The notes: generated by a model not told the origin, from the letters alone. A stretch of 64,000 bases of DNA from Parapedobacter luteus (GCF_900168055.1 NZ_FUYS01000008.1:62001-126000); one strand, 5' to 3'; numbered from the stretch's first letter, positions 16,473 to 27,240 are shown. A program made the numbers and translations.

Positions 16473-18711
16473 TGGTCTCCTGTGAAAGTATACGATTCGT
16501 GGGCTTCTCAAATGTCTGCTGTACAGCCAGGTAAGAAATCAAATACGCGAGGGTGCTTTCCGCTCCCTGATTGCGATTGACACCGTCCTTTTCCAGGCCG
16601 TCGCAACAACCGCCGGTCTCGAAGTCGTAAAGACTGATGCGTAAATCGTTTTCGCCCAAAAACCACATGAAGGCCGTATATACAGACCGTAGGTAATGCG
16701 GATCGCCGGTGTTGTTGTACGCTTGGAGAAACAACAGTACAGTGGCCATGGCATCGACGGGTTGCTGGTCAAACCGTGAGCATGTCCCATCCTGTTTGAA
16801 CCATGCTTCGTTGCCTACCAGGCTTAGGTATCCCTTATGCATGGTGTGTGTTTCTAAGAAGGCCATGCTTTCAAAGCCGACTTGCCGAAAGGTATCATCA
16901 TTGAGCAATTCGCCGGCCCGCATCATCGATAGCGGCAGCAACGCGTTGTCATAAGCCAACAGCGACTCGTACCAATGCCAATTATCCCGCCGGTGGATGG
17001 TATATTCCCGATGGAGGCGGAGTGCAAGCCGATGGGTGAGCTCCATCATGCCGTCATCTGTCGGATGGCTTTTCAGGTAATGGTATAGTCCGAGGATGGT
17101 ATTGGCAATGCTGCGGATAGACTGCAGGCGCTCGAATTGCGGGACGGCCTTGAAAAACACCTTGCGGGCTACCTGGAAATAGGCATCTTTGGGTGCGTGG
17201 GCCATAGCGTAGCCGATGGCCCAGATAGCCCGGCCGAAGGCATCTTCCGAGCCCACTTTATCGAGGAAATTACGGTTGAATCCCATGAAATTGCGGAAGG
17301 TCCCATCGTCGTTTTGCGCATAATGGATATAGGCAAGGTATGTCGGGATATAACGCAGGGCTGTTTCATCCTTGGCACGCCGATAAGCCATGAGCGCCAT
17401 CAGCAGCGCTCGCGCATTGTCGTCCAGGCAATACCCTTCATGGTAGTTGGGGATGCCGTATGTCGCGTGCTGGAAAATGCCGGTACTGTCCGTGAGCCGT
17501 ACGACATGGTCCAGGCGCAATGGCGGGAGGATACTTCGGTCGAATGCGGGATCCTTTCTAATCGGATGGATTAAAGCGTGCTGGATGACCTGCCGGAAAA
17601 GATCGCTGTAAAGCTCACCGATCTTCGGCCACGTAATCAGTTCGCCAAATTCGAGCGCTCGGGATCGCATGGCCGCCAACTTTTCCGGATGGCTGAATAG
17701 ATCGATCAGTACCGCAGCAAGCTGTTGGCTATCGTTGAAATCAAACAGTGCTCCCCTGCCATCGGCAAGGAGTTCGGCAGCATGCCAGTAGGGGGTCGAG
17801 ACGACGGCGGAACCCACGCCAAGCGCGTAAGACAACGTTCCACTGGTGATCTGCGCCTCATTGAGATAGGGCGTAATGTAGATATCCGAAGCAGTGAGGT
17901 ATTTGAAGAGTTCGTGTTGCGATGCGTATTGGTTCAGGAAAACCACATGTTCTTCCAGTTGGAGCTTTTTGACCAGCCGATGGAGGAACAGGCGGTATTC
18001 TTCGCCAGCATGCTTGATGACGTTGGGGTGGGTTTTCCCAAGCACGATATAGCGGACATCGGGATGCTGATGCACTACGGCCGGCAAGGCTGTGATCGCC
18101 GTTTCGATACCTTTATTGCGGCCGATGAACCCAAAGGTCAAAAGTACTTTCCGGTCGGTTAGCTTCAGTTCCTGCCTTACTGCCCGCCGGTCGTATTGGA
18201 TATCCGGAACGCCGTGGGGTATCACCACAATTTTACTGGCGGGAATCTCGTAAATGGTTTGAAGGAGCTCAACCGCTTTATCAGCCATGACCACTACGCG
18301 TTGCGCTATCTTCGTAATTTCCTTAAGGATATACAATTCGTTGTACGAGGGTTTTTTGAGTACGGTATGGAAGGTGGCGACAACCGGAATTTCCAGGCTA
18401 TGCAGCAAGGCAAGAATATATACGCCGTTTTGTCCGCCAAAGATCCCGTACTCGTGTTGGATTAGGCAGAGGTCTGCACCGCTTTGATTGATAACATCCG
18501 CCGCTTTCAAATAGGTATCGTGATCGTCTTGGCGGATAATATGCTTCACCTCGGCAGGGTAATTGTATTCACCCCCCGGGTCATTAATGGCTACCACGAA
18601 GTTTTGAGCGGTGTTTCCGGTGTCGGAAGATAAGGAGTCAAACAGATTTTTTGAAAAAGAACCAATACCGCATTGCCGCGGCGTGTAGGTGCCAATTAAT
18701 GCAATCTTCAT
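16423..18711 (-). CDS. GT4 glycosyltransferase fused to an alpha/alpha-toroid-like domain
   Basis: The 762-residue protein has two parts. Residues 1 to ~385 are a GT4-like transferase: MKIALIGTYTPRQCGIGSFS at the N-terminus, VVIPHGVPDIQYD, LLTFGFIGRNKGIETAI near 212 and a glutamate-containing EAQITSGTLSYALGVGSAV near 295. Residues ~395-745 are a helix-rich region with repeated aromatic and acidic motifs (HEGYCLDDNARALLMALMAY, EDAFGRAIWAIGYAM, NWHWYESLLAYDNA, DQQPVDAMATVLLFLQAY). This looks like an (alpha/alpha) six-hairpin toroid of the kind found in glycosidases and epimerases. No signal peptide is present. It overlaps the next glycosyltransferase and together they face the GH130 gene, so the three probably act on the same cytoplasmic glycan. 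Confidence 0.85.
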   Translation of the reverse strand: MKIALIGTYTPRQCGIGSFSKNLFDSLSSDTGNTAQNFVVAINDPGGEYNYPAEVKHIIRQDDHDTYLKAADVINQSGADLCLIQHEYGIFGGQNGVYILALLHSLEIPVVATFHTVLKKPSYNELYILKEITKIAQRVVVMADKAVELLQTIYEIPASKIVVIPHGVPDIQYDRRAVRQELKLTDRKVLLTFGFIGRNKGIETAITALPAVVHQHPDVRYIVLGKTHPNVIKHAGEEYRLFLHRLVKKLQLEEHVVFLNQYASQHELFKYLTASDIYITPYLNEAQITSGTLSYALGVGSAVVSTPYWHAAELLADGRGALFDFNDSQQLAAVLIDLFSHPEKLAAMRSRALEFGELITWPKIGELYSDLFRQVIQHALIHPIRKDPAFDRSILPPLRLDHVVRLTDSTGIFQHATYGIPNYHEGYCLDDNARALLMALMAYRRAKDETALRYIPTYLAYIHYAQNDDGTFRNFMGFNRNFLDKVGSEDAFGRAIWAIGYAMAHAPKDAYFQVARKVFFKAVPQFERLQSIRSIANTILGLYHYLKSHPTDDGMMELTHRLALRLHREYTIHRRDNWHWYESLLAYDNALLPLSMMRAGELLNDDTFRQVGFESMAFLETHTMHKGYLSLVGNEAWFKQDGTCSRFDQQPVDAMATVLLFLQAYNNTGDPHYLRSVYTAFMWFLGENDLRISLYDFETGGCCDGLEKDGVNRNQGAESTLAYLISYLAVQQTFEKPTNRILSQETNEDSHISSHSLADAAS

Positions 18712-18895
18712 CGTGTTTTCGTAATGGTAAAATTTATTCCTAACAATAAACGTTCGTGTTCTTTTAAACTTAAAAAACGGTAATTAGTTTCGATTTTCAC
18801 CAGAACTGACAAAAATTCAGTTGACTGCAGCGCTATTTCCTTACTCATCCATGCATTACAGCTTAATTAGCATGAGCTAATAGGATGCCAAACTT

Positions 18896-18930
18896 TGAAT
18901 AAAAAAAGAGGCTGCCGAAAAGGCAGCCTC
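18896..18930 (-). terminator. Intrinsic terminator of the OmpH/Skp-like gene
   Basis: GAGGCTGCC at 18908-18916 and GGCAGCCTC at 18922-18930 form a perfect 9-bp stem with a 5-nt loop. Read on the minus strand it is followed by a run of seven T, so it terminates the gene ending at 18970. Confidence 0.9.
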
Positions 18931-18969
18931 AGGATAATGTCTCATGGCGCATCTCGCCGCATTTGCTTG

Positions 18970-19587
18970 CTATTTTTTCTCTTTCGCATAGTCTGCATTC
19001 AGCGCGGAAAGCACCTCATTGGTGATTTCTAAGCTTTCATCGGCATAGAGCACACCCGGATTGGCCGCAGAGTAGGTTAATACCAACTTGTAACCGTTCT
19101 CCTTTGCATGTTTTTTCAGGTAATCCGTGATCCGCGAATACAATTTCTCGTTTTCAGCGGCCTCCTCCTGTGCGAATGAAGCGCTTGCATTCTGGTTATG
19201 GCGGGCCAGTTCGTCCTGTTTGCGGGCCAGACGCTCCTCGGTGCTTTGCCGATCAGCGGCGCTCATGGTTGCTGCCTTTTGTTGATAATCCGCGACTTCG
19301 CGCTGAAAAGCATTGCTGCGGGATTGCAGGTCGGCCTGTGCTTTCTTTGCCTTGTCCTCCAGTTTGGTCCTCACATCCTTGAAGTATTCGAATTTTTCGA
19401 GCAAGGTATCTATGTTTACATAGACAATCTTTTCGGCGTTGTTGGCTTGGAGTGAGTCTCCCCCTGGGGCAGCTGTCGATGGCTTTGTTCCTTGGTTATT
19501 GCAGGACACTACAGTGGCGGCCAGCAATGCACATATTCCGGCTTTTGCAATAAATGCGAACGCGTTTTTCATACTTCTCTTGTTCAT
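18970..19587 (-). CDS. OmpH/Skp-family lipoprotein
   Basis: The 205-residue protein has a lipoprotein signal (MNKRSMKNAFAFIAKAGICA, lipobox around VVSC with Cys near residue 29). The mature part is a long, charged helical stretch (about 55-150, rich in K, E, Q and A), the tentacle-like coiled region of Skp-type chaperones. The C-terminal half contains EKLYSRITDYLKKHAKENGYKLVLTYSA, typical of the OmpH family. Skp holds unfolded outer-membrane proteins in the periplasm; a lipidated form would be membrane-tethered. The minus-strand motif TAGGTTTG (19604-19611) just upstream fits a -7 promoter element. It forms its own unit, ended by a strong terminator. Confidence 0.85.
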   Translation of the reverse strand: MNKRSMKNAFAFIAKAGICALLAATVVSCNNQGTKPSTAAPGGDSLQANNAEKIVYVNIDTLLEKFEYFKDVRTKLEDKAKKAQADLQSRSNAFQREVADYQQKAATMSAADRQSTEERLARKQDELARHNQNASASFAQEEAAENEKLYSRITDYLKKHAKENGYKLVLTYSAANPGVLYADESLEITNEVLSALNADYAKEKK

Positions 19588-21869
<2,282 letters not shown>

Positions 21870-21974
21870 GTGGTCAGTGATGGGGGGCAGTGGCCTGTCT
21901 TATGACGGCTACCGATCACCCATCACGGTTCACTCATCACCGTTCGCTGTTCACCCGCCACCGAATACCGCCAG

Positions 21975-22862
21975 TCAGATCCCTACAGCGGCCTTTCTGT
22001 GCAGGTACTTCCTTTTATACTCCAGTGGGGTCATATCCGTGACCTTCTTGAAATGCCGGTAAAAATTGGACACATTGTTAAACCCGCACTCGAAGCAAAC
22101 GACTTCCGTAGGTAGGATGTCTTCTACCAATAGCCGGCATGCATGGCTAATGCGTATTTCAATCAGGAAGTCGTAGTAGGTTTTTTTGGTCATCAGCTTG
22201 AAGTATCGGCAAAACGAGGTGACGCTTAGGTTGGCTATCGAGGCGATCTCATCCAGGGAAATTTCCTTTTTATAATTGCTTAACGTATAGGTGCATACCT
22301 TGTTGATGCGCGCGGCGTCCATTTCATTGGAGTTGTAAAACGCATGTGCAGAAGCAATCGATACATACTCATCGGTTTCTGCCATCGTTTTGAGGATAGA
22401 CAGGAGTATAATCAGCCGTTCCATGTTGGTTGCCGACGTTGCGCTGTGCATTAGGTCGATCAATTTGGTGCGGCTTCTGCCCGTAAATTTCATTCCTTTG
22501 CGGGCCTTTTCAAACAGCTTGGGAATCAAGTAGGTTTCCGGTAGGTTAAGGAAGTCACGGCCAAGGCAGTCGGGAAGAAAATGAATCACAATAGCTTCCA
22601 CCTTCCGATCCGGATGGTTTTGGTAATATTCCTCGTTGCACTGCCACATATGCGGTAGGTTGCCGCCCAGTAACAGCACTTCACCTTCCGAAAAGTTGCC
22701 GATATTATCACCGATAAAGCGTACGCCTTTGCCCCGGATAACGTGATGCAGCTCCAATTCGGGGTGGTAATGCCATAGCGATCCGAAATTCGCCAAGACG
22801 TCGTGCCGCGCACTGAATGATGACTGAATTTGGGTCGGTACTTTGTGGAAAAGTGGTTTCAT
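21975..22862 (-). CDS. AraC-family transcriptional regulator
   Basis: The 295-residue protein has an N-terminal cupin-like sensing domain (HYHPELELHHVIRGKGVRFIGDN near residue 35, LLGGNLPHMWQCN near 65) and a C-terminal double helix-turn-helix at about 185-290. The latter includes SLDEIASIANLSVTSFCRYFK and the AraC signature VCFECGFNNVSNFYRHFKKVTDMTPLEYKRKY. It lies head to head with the SSS symporter gene, 301 bp apart, so it is the natural candidate to control the carbohydrate locus that begins there. The ligand is presumably a sugar; this is inference from the cupin and the neighbours. Confidence 0.92.
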   Translation of the reverse strand: MKPLFHKVPTQIQSSFSARHDVLANFGSLWHYHPELELHHVIRGKGVRFIGDNIGNFSEGEVLLLGGNLPHMWQCNEEYYQNHPDRKVEAIVIHFLPDCLGRDFLNLPETYLIPKLFEKARKGMKFTGRSRTKLIDLMHSATSATNMERLIILLSILKTMAETDEYVSIASAHAFYNSNEMDAARINKVCTYTLSNYKKEISLDEIASIANLSVTSFCRYFKLMTKKTYYDFLIEIRISHACRLLVEDILPTEVVCFECGFNNVSNFYRHFKKVTDMTPLEYKRKYLHRKAAVGI

Positions 22863-23099
22863 GGCTTAAAATCGTTGTTTTTTTTCTTCTTTCGGCGTTG
22901 AAAAAAAAGGTCTATAACCTGTGTACTTCACGGCTGAGGATCTGTCACCCCAGCACGAGTCCTAAAATATAGAATAAAAATCCGATTTCCAAGGAAATGG
23001 CAAGATTGTACAATAAGAAGGCAATAAATTCCAATCTATCCGGGTTTGGGTTGCCCCCGGGGAAGCCAACATCCTATAGGCAGTGGGAAAAATAGTAGA

Positions 23100-23113
23100 A
23101 CGATTTATATCGT
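23100..23113. promoter_or_regulatory. Candidate operator palindrome before the symporter gene
   Basis: ACGAT-TTAT-ATCGT is a 5-bp inverted repeat placed where the -33 element would be expected, 8 bp upstream of the -7 motif. Its position suits a regulator-binding site, possibly for the divergent AraC protein. Confidence 0.35.
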
Positions 23114-23121
23114 CAAGGCGC

Positions 23122-23129
23122 TATCTTTG
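23122..23129 (+). promoter_or_regulatory. Promoter -7 element of the symporter gene
   Basis: TATCTTTG matches TAnnTTTG 34 bp before the ATG. No TTG lies about 20 bp upstream, which would fit a promoter that needs an activator. Confidence 0.5.
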
Positions 23130-23163
23130 CTTCCACAGACTAAATATCAAATAATAAACCTTG

Positions 23164-24729
23164 ATGAAAAATCTACCCCTTATTGATATTGCCGTAATCA
23201 TTGCTTACTTGGCCGCCATGGTGCTGGTGGGCGTATGGTTTTCAAGGAAAAACAAGAGTGCCGATCAGTTCACGAAAGCCTCGGGCCTGATTCCCGGATG
23301 GGCGATCGGGCTTTCAATCTATGCGACATTCTTAAGCAGCAATACATTCTTAGGGGTGCCGGGCAAGGCGTTCGGCAGCAATTGGAATGCCTTTGTGTTC
23401 AGTGTTTCCATGCCGTTGGCAGCCTGGGTGGCGGTCAAGTATTTTGTGCCTTTTTACCGGGCAACGGGCGAAGTCTCCGCGTATACCAATTTGGAAAAGC
23501 GATTTGGCCCCTGGGCGCGCAGTTATGCGGTCGTCTGTTTTTTGCTGACCCAACTTGCCCGAATGGGGTCGATTTTCTTCGGGATAGCGCTCAGTCTGCA
23601 AGCGCTTACCGGCTATTCCATGGAGACGATTATGCTGATAACCGGTATATGCATCATTATCTATACCGTGATGGGGGGCATTGAGGCCGTCATCTGGACA
23701 GAAGTGGTGCAGGGGATTATCAAGACACTTGGGGCGGCCCTGATTGTTTTCCTGGTGGTCAGCAATATGCCGGGAGGTATTTCGAAAATTGTTGAAATCG
23801 GTCAGGCTGACCATAAATTTGGCCTGGGGACATTTTCGCTTGATTTTACTTCCTCGTCGTTTTGGGTGATTCTGTTATATGGGTTTTTCATCAACCTCAA
23901 CAACTTCGGGATGGACCAAAACTATGTGCAGCGTTATCACACCGCCTCTTCGGCCAAAGAAGCTGGTAAGTCGGTTTGGCTCTGTGTGTGGATCTATGTG
24001 CCAGCTTCGTTGCTGTTTTTTATCATCGGCACCTGCCTGTATGCTTATTACCAGACCAATCCGACGTTGATCGAACCCGTCAAGATACAGACAGCAGCTG
24101 AACACCTGGGAAGCTCGGCCACGTCGGTGGAAATCGCCGCACTTGCAGCGACCCTGAAACCCGAAGACTACGGTGATAAGGTCATGCCGCATTTCATGGT
24201 TACCGAAATTCCCGTAGGCCTTGTCGGGCTGATTGTGTCGGCCATCCTATCCGCCGCAATGAGCACCATCAGCTCGGGGATGAACGCATCAGCTACGGTG
24301 TTTTCCGAAGATATTTACAAGCGGTATATCAACCCAAAGCTGGAAGGTAAGGGCCAATTGCGTCTGTTGTACCTGGCGACCGCAATCTTCGGTTTAGCGG
24401 GTATGCTGACCGGCGTGGCCATGATCGGCATTAAAAGCGTGCTCGATGTGTGGTGGCAGCTTTCCGGTATCTTTGCCGGCGGCATGCTGGGGCTGTTCCT
24501 ATTGGGGATCATGAGTAAAATGGCTCGCAATAGCGATGCTATCGTCGCTGTGATCACCGGTGTACTTGCCATACTTTGGATGACTTTTTCATACCTGATA
24601 CCCGAGCAATACGGTTACTTGAAATATCCGTTACATGCCAATATGATTATTGTGGTCGGAACCCTGGTGATTTCGTTAGTGGGAATCGGGTTGGCAAATG
24701 TCCGCCGACAGAAGCAATCATTTCGCTAA
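23164..24729 (+). CDS. Sodium:solute symporter (SSS/SLC5 family)
   Basis: The ~521-residue polytopic protein shows about 13 hydrophobic spans, starting LPLIDIAVIIAYLAAMVLVGVWF. It includes the family features YATFLSSNTFLGVPGKAFG (residues ~55-75) and the Na2-site serine region ILSAAMSTISSGMNASATVFSEDIY near 360. Members of this family import sugars, sialic acid, proline or other solutes with Na+. Its place as first gene next to an AraC regulator, with an aldolase of the NanA/DapA superfamily following 99 bp downstream, points to import of a monosaccharide released by the locus. The ATG at 23164 is preferred over the TTG at 23161. Confidence 0.92.
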   Translation: MKNLPLIDIAVIIAYLAAMVLVGVWFSRKNKSADQFTKASGLIPGWAIGLSIYATFLSSNTFLGVPGKAFGSNWNAFVFSVSMPLAAWVAVKYFVPFYRATGEVSAYTNLEKRFGPWARSYAVVCFLLTQLARMGSIFFGIALSLQALTGYSMETIMLITGICIIIYTVMGGIEAVIWTEVVQGIIKTLGAALIVFLVVSNMPGGISKIVEIGQADHKFGLGTFSLDFTSSSFWVILLYGFFINLNNFGMDQNYVQRYHTASSAKEAGKSVWLCVWIYVPASLLFFIIGTCLYAYYQTNPTLIEPVKIQTAAEHLGSSATSVEIAALAATLKPEDYGDKVMPHFMVTEIPVGLVGLIVSAILSAAMSTISSGMNASATVFSEDIYKRYINPKLEGKGQLRLLYLATAIFGLAGMLTGVAMIGIKSVLDVWWQLSGIFAGGMLGLFLLGIMSKMARNSDAIVAVITGVLAILWMTFSYLIPEQYGYLKYPLHANMIIVVGTLVISLVGIGLANVRRQKQSFR

Positions 24730-24781
24730 CATCCTACAATACACCGCCAATTTGCTACAGAACAGCGGCTACTGTACTGCC

Positions 24782-24789
24782 TACCTTTG
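24782..24789 (+). promoter_or_regulatory. Promoter -7 element before the aldolase gene
   Basis: TACCTTTG matches TAnnTTTG 39 bp before the ATG of the aldolase gene. No -33 TTG sits at the standard distance, so internal promoter activity is only a possibility. Confidence 0.35.
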
Positions 24790-24828
24790 AATGTGTCATT
24801 TATAAGGTAGATAAGTACCCTGATAGCG

Positions 24829-25785
24829 ATGAGCAATAAAAATAAAGGATATATTCCCGTCATGTTGACTCCGTTTGAAGAGAACGGAGCGGTAGATTAT
24901 AAAGGGCTGACCAAATTAACGGAAAGCTATCTGCGTGCCGGCGCTGCCGGCCTATTTGCCAATTGCCTTTCGAGCGAAATGTTTGAGTTGAACGAAGTGG
25001 AACGTTTGGCGGTGACGCAGCATGTGATCAACGTGGCAGGCGGGGCTGTACCCGTGGTGGCTACCACCACGTTCGGGGGGACCGTTTTTCAGCAGGCCGA
25101 CTTCACGAAGCGGATGTACGACGTGGGTATCGATGCGGCTATCGTGATCACCAATATGCTGGCCGGAGCGGCCGAAGCAGACGAAGTGTTTGAAGAAAAC
25201 GTTTTCAAGTTGTTGGATGCCACCAATGGAATACCACTTGGATTCTACGAGTGTCCCGATCCGTTTAAACGTGTGCTTTCAGCGGCGCAACTCAAGCAGT
25301 TTGTCGACACAGGCCGGGTAATTTATCACAAAGATACCAGCCTGGATATTGAACAGGTGCGTGCCAAACTTGAAGTCACCCGTGATGTGGCCGCTTTCGG
25401 CTTATATGATGCTTACATGGTACATGCTGTCGAATCGCTGAAAGCCGGTGCTGCGGGGTTATCCTGTATCCAGGGCAATTACTTTCCGGAGCTGATCGTA
25501 TGGTTATGTGAAAATTATGACAACACAGCACTGGCTGACGAAGTTGCCCGAGTGCAGCAGTTTTTTATTGATCACATGGATGTCATGCACGCCGTATATC
25601 CGGTGGCGGCCAAGTACTTTTTGCAGAAACGTGGTATGCCGATCGCGACATTTACCAGAAGGGATGTGGGGGTCTTTGATGAACAGGTGAAGCAGCGTGT
25701 GGAGGTACTTTATGATGCGTATCAACAACTGTTTCAACATATCGAAGTGAGCGGCGTTGACGGATTGCCAGATGGTGGAAAATGA
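24829..25785 (+). CDS. DapA/NanA-superfamily aldolase
   Basis: The 318-residue TIM-barrel protein belongs to the dihydrodipicolinate synthase/N-acetylneuraminate lyase superfamily, which forms a Schiff base between pyruvate and a lysine. The candidate catalytic lysine is in RVIYHKDTSLD near residue 167 and the proton-relay tyrosine in GFYECPDP near 138. The usual carboxylate-binding motif (GTTGE or similar) is replaced by CLSSE near 47, so it is neither a standard DapA nor a standard NanA. The neighbours (symporter, neuraminidase-like proteins) suggest cleavage of a ulosonic-acid-like sugar. No nanE or nanK homologue accompanies it. Confidence 0.85.
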   Translation: MSNKNKGYIPVMLTPFEENGAVDYKGLTKLTESYLRAGAAGLFANCLSSEMFELNEVERLAVTQHVINVAGGAVPVVATTTFGGTVFQQADFTKRMYDVGIDAAIVITNMLAGAAEADEVFEENVFKLLDATNGIPLGFYECPDPFKRVLSAAQLKQFVDTGRVIYHKDTSLDIEQVRAKLEVTRDVAAFGLYDAYMVHAVESLKAGAAGLSCIQGNYFPELIVWLCENYDNTALADEVARVQQFFIDHMDVMHAVYPVAAKYFLQKRGMPIATFTRRDVGVFDEQVKQRVEVLYDAYQQLFQHIEVSGVDGLPDGGK

Positions 25786-25854
25786 AGCCCATGTGGAAAC
25801 AGATACGAAGCGTGCATTCGTACCGTTAAGCATTTAAAGCCTTTACGAAGTAAA

Positions 25855-27024
25855 ATGAATAATAATTTACAGATGAAACAAGTGTGCTATATAAAGCTGG
25901 TGGGAATAATCTTTTTATCGCTTGCTTGCGGAGGGAACGCCAAGCATCGGGGTCAACTTAACGGTGATTCCGATACGCTTGCCGAGCAGTTGCCTGAACG
26001 GGCAACCATCGGCGAAGGCGCCTATTTAAAAGGTGAGCTCCTTTATCCGCTGGATAACAGGCCTACGCCGGAGTGCCATGCGTCAACAATCGTTGAAACA
26101 CCTGATGGGCTGGTCGCCGCGTTTTTTGCCGGTACCGAAGAGGGACATCCGGATGTGGGCATTCGTGTATCGCGATTGGTAGACGGTACATGGACATGGC
26201 CTGAGGAAGTGGTCAACGGTGTACAGAACGACACATTGCGTTATCCGTGCTGGAATCCGGTGCTGTTCCAACCAACGGGTGGGGATTTGATGTTGTTTTA
26301 TAAAGTCGGGCCCAGCCCGCAAACCTGGTGGGGGATGGTCATCACGTCGAATGACAATGGTGTTACCTGGTCACAGGCTCATAAATTGGGTGAGGACGCC
26401 GCCGTTGGCCACTTGCTTGGCCCTATCAAGAACAAACCGGTTGAGTTGGCAAACGGGACCATTATCAGTCCGACAAGTATTGAATATCCTCGTGACGGCG
26501 ACGATCAAGACTGGCGCGTATATTTTGAGATCAGCAGCGATAAAGGGCAAAGCTGGGAAGTGGTGGGGCCCATCAATGATGGCATCGAATTCGATGCAAT
26601 CCAGCCCAGTATATTAACCTATCCAGACGGCAAATTGCAAGTGATTTGCCGGAGCCGCGAGCATGTGTTGGTCGAAAGCTGGTCCGAAGATCAGGGGAGG
26701 ACCTGGAGTAAGGTGACGGCGACCGGATTGCCTAACCCCAACTCGGGGACGGACGCGGTAACGTTACAGGATGGCCGTCAATTGCTGGTATATAATCATT
26801 CGACCCGCCAAGGGGCAGAACCTAAAGGAAGGAATATATTAAATGTCGCATTGTCCGATGACGGAAAAGATTGGACGCCGGTGATGACATTGGAAAACGA
26901 ACCTATCCAAGATGGCTACGCCTATCCAGCTGTTATCCAGTCGGCTGACGGACTGGTTCATATCACATACACGTACAACAGAAGAACGATAAAGTATGTG
27001 GTATTGGATCCAAAACAGTTGTAG
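25855..27024 (+). CDS. Predicted-neuraminidase-like beta-propeller lipoprotein
   Basis: The 389-residue protein carries a lipoprotein signal (KLVGIIFLSLAC, lipobox cysteine near residue 22). The mature part is a sialidase-like six-bladed propeller with several Asp-box repeats (SNDNGVTWS, SSDKGQSWE, SEDQGRTWS, SDDGKDWT). It fits the predicted-neuraminidase group (COG4692-like, BNR_2). In classical GH33 sialidases an RIP arginine follows the N-terminal strand; here that position reads ECHASTIVETPDG (near 71-83), with a histidine. True sialidase activity is therefore doubtful. It lies 69 bp after the aldolase and is probably co-transcribed. The lipobox suggests an outer-membrane or periplasmic place. 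Confidence 0.82.
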   Translation: MNNNLQMKQVCYIKLVGIIFLSLACGGNAKHRGQLNGDSDTLAEQLPERATIGEGAYLKGELLYPLDNRPTPECHASTIVETPDGLVAAFFAGTEEGHPDVGIRVSRLVDGTWTWPEEVVNGVQNDTLRYPCWNPVLFQPTGGDLMLFYKVGPSPQTWWGMVITSNDNGVTWSQAHKLGEDAAVGHLLGPIKNKPVELANGTIISPTSIEYPRDGDDQDWRVYFEISSDKGQSWEVVGPINDGIEFDAIQPSILTYPDGKLQVICRSREHVLVESWSEDQGRTWSKVTATGLPNPNSGTDAVTLQDGRQLLVYNHSTRQGAEPKGRNILNVALSDDGKDWTPVMTLENEPIQDGYAYPAVIQSADGLVHITYTYNRRTIKYVVLDPKQL

Positions 27025-27086
27025 CAGGGCCCAGCGGTACAGCGGCAGGAACGGAGAAAACGTTCAGATGTTGAGAAATTCCCGAT

Positions 27087-27163
27087 GTTTCCAGCTGTTG
27101 GAGTTTGGGCTGGAACGCTCACTTCGTTCACGCTCCTAGGCCCAAACGCCAACAGCTGGAAAC
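27087..27163. repeat. Large near-perfect palindrome (24-bp arms)
   Basis: The arms 27087-27110 and 27140-27163 are complementary at 23 of 24 positions, with a 29-nt loop in which GAACG and CGTTC can pair further. The arms begin GTTTCCAGCTGTTGG. It lies 62 bp after the neuraminidase-like gene and 77 bp before the SRPBCC gene. No T run follows, so it may be a processing or stabilising hairpin, a bidirectional terminator, or a REP/MITE-like element. I saw no second copy in this window. Confidence 0.75.
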
Positions 27164-27215
27164 AAACCGGCATTTGTTGCACACCCAGCTGTAGCTGCAT
27201 ATCGTCCGAAATACC

Positions 27216-27223
27216 TACTTTTG
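27216..27223 (+). promoter_or_regulatory. Promoter -7 element of the SRPBCC gene
   Basis: TACTTTTG matches TAnnTTTG 17 bp before the ATG. The -33 half is not evident. Confidence 0.4.
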
Positions 27224-27240
27224 TTGCGTGATCCAATGCG

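Larger units (their letters stand above)
22863..23163. other. Intergenic region between the AraC regulator and the symporter
   Basis: This 301-bp divergent control region contains the palindrome ACGATTTATATCGT (23100-23113) directly before a -7 element (23122-23129) reading towards the symporter. No small gene or RNA is recognised. Confidence 0.5.
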
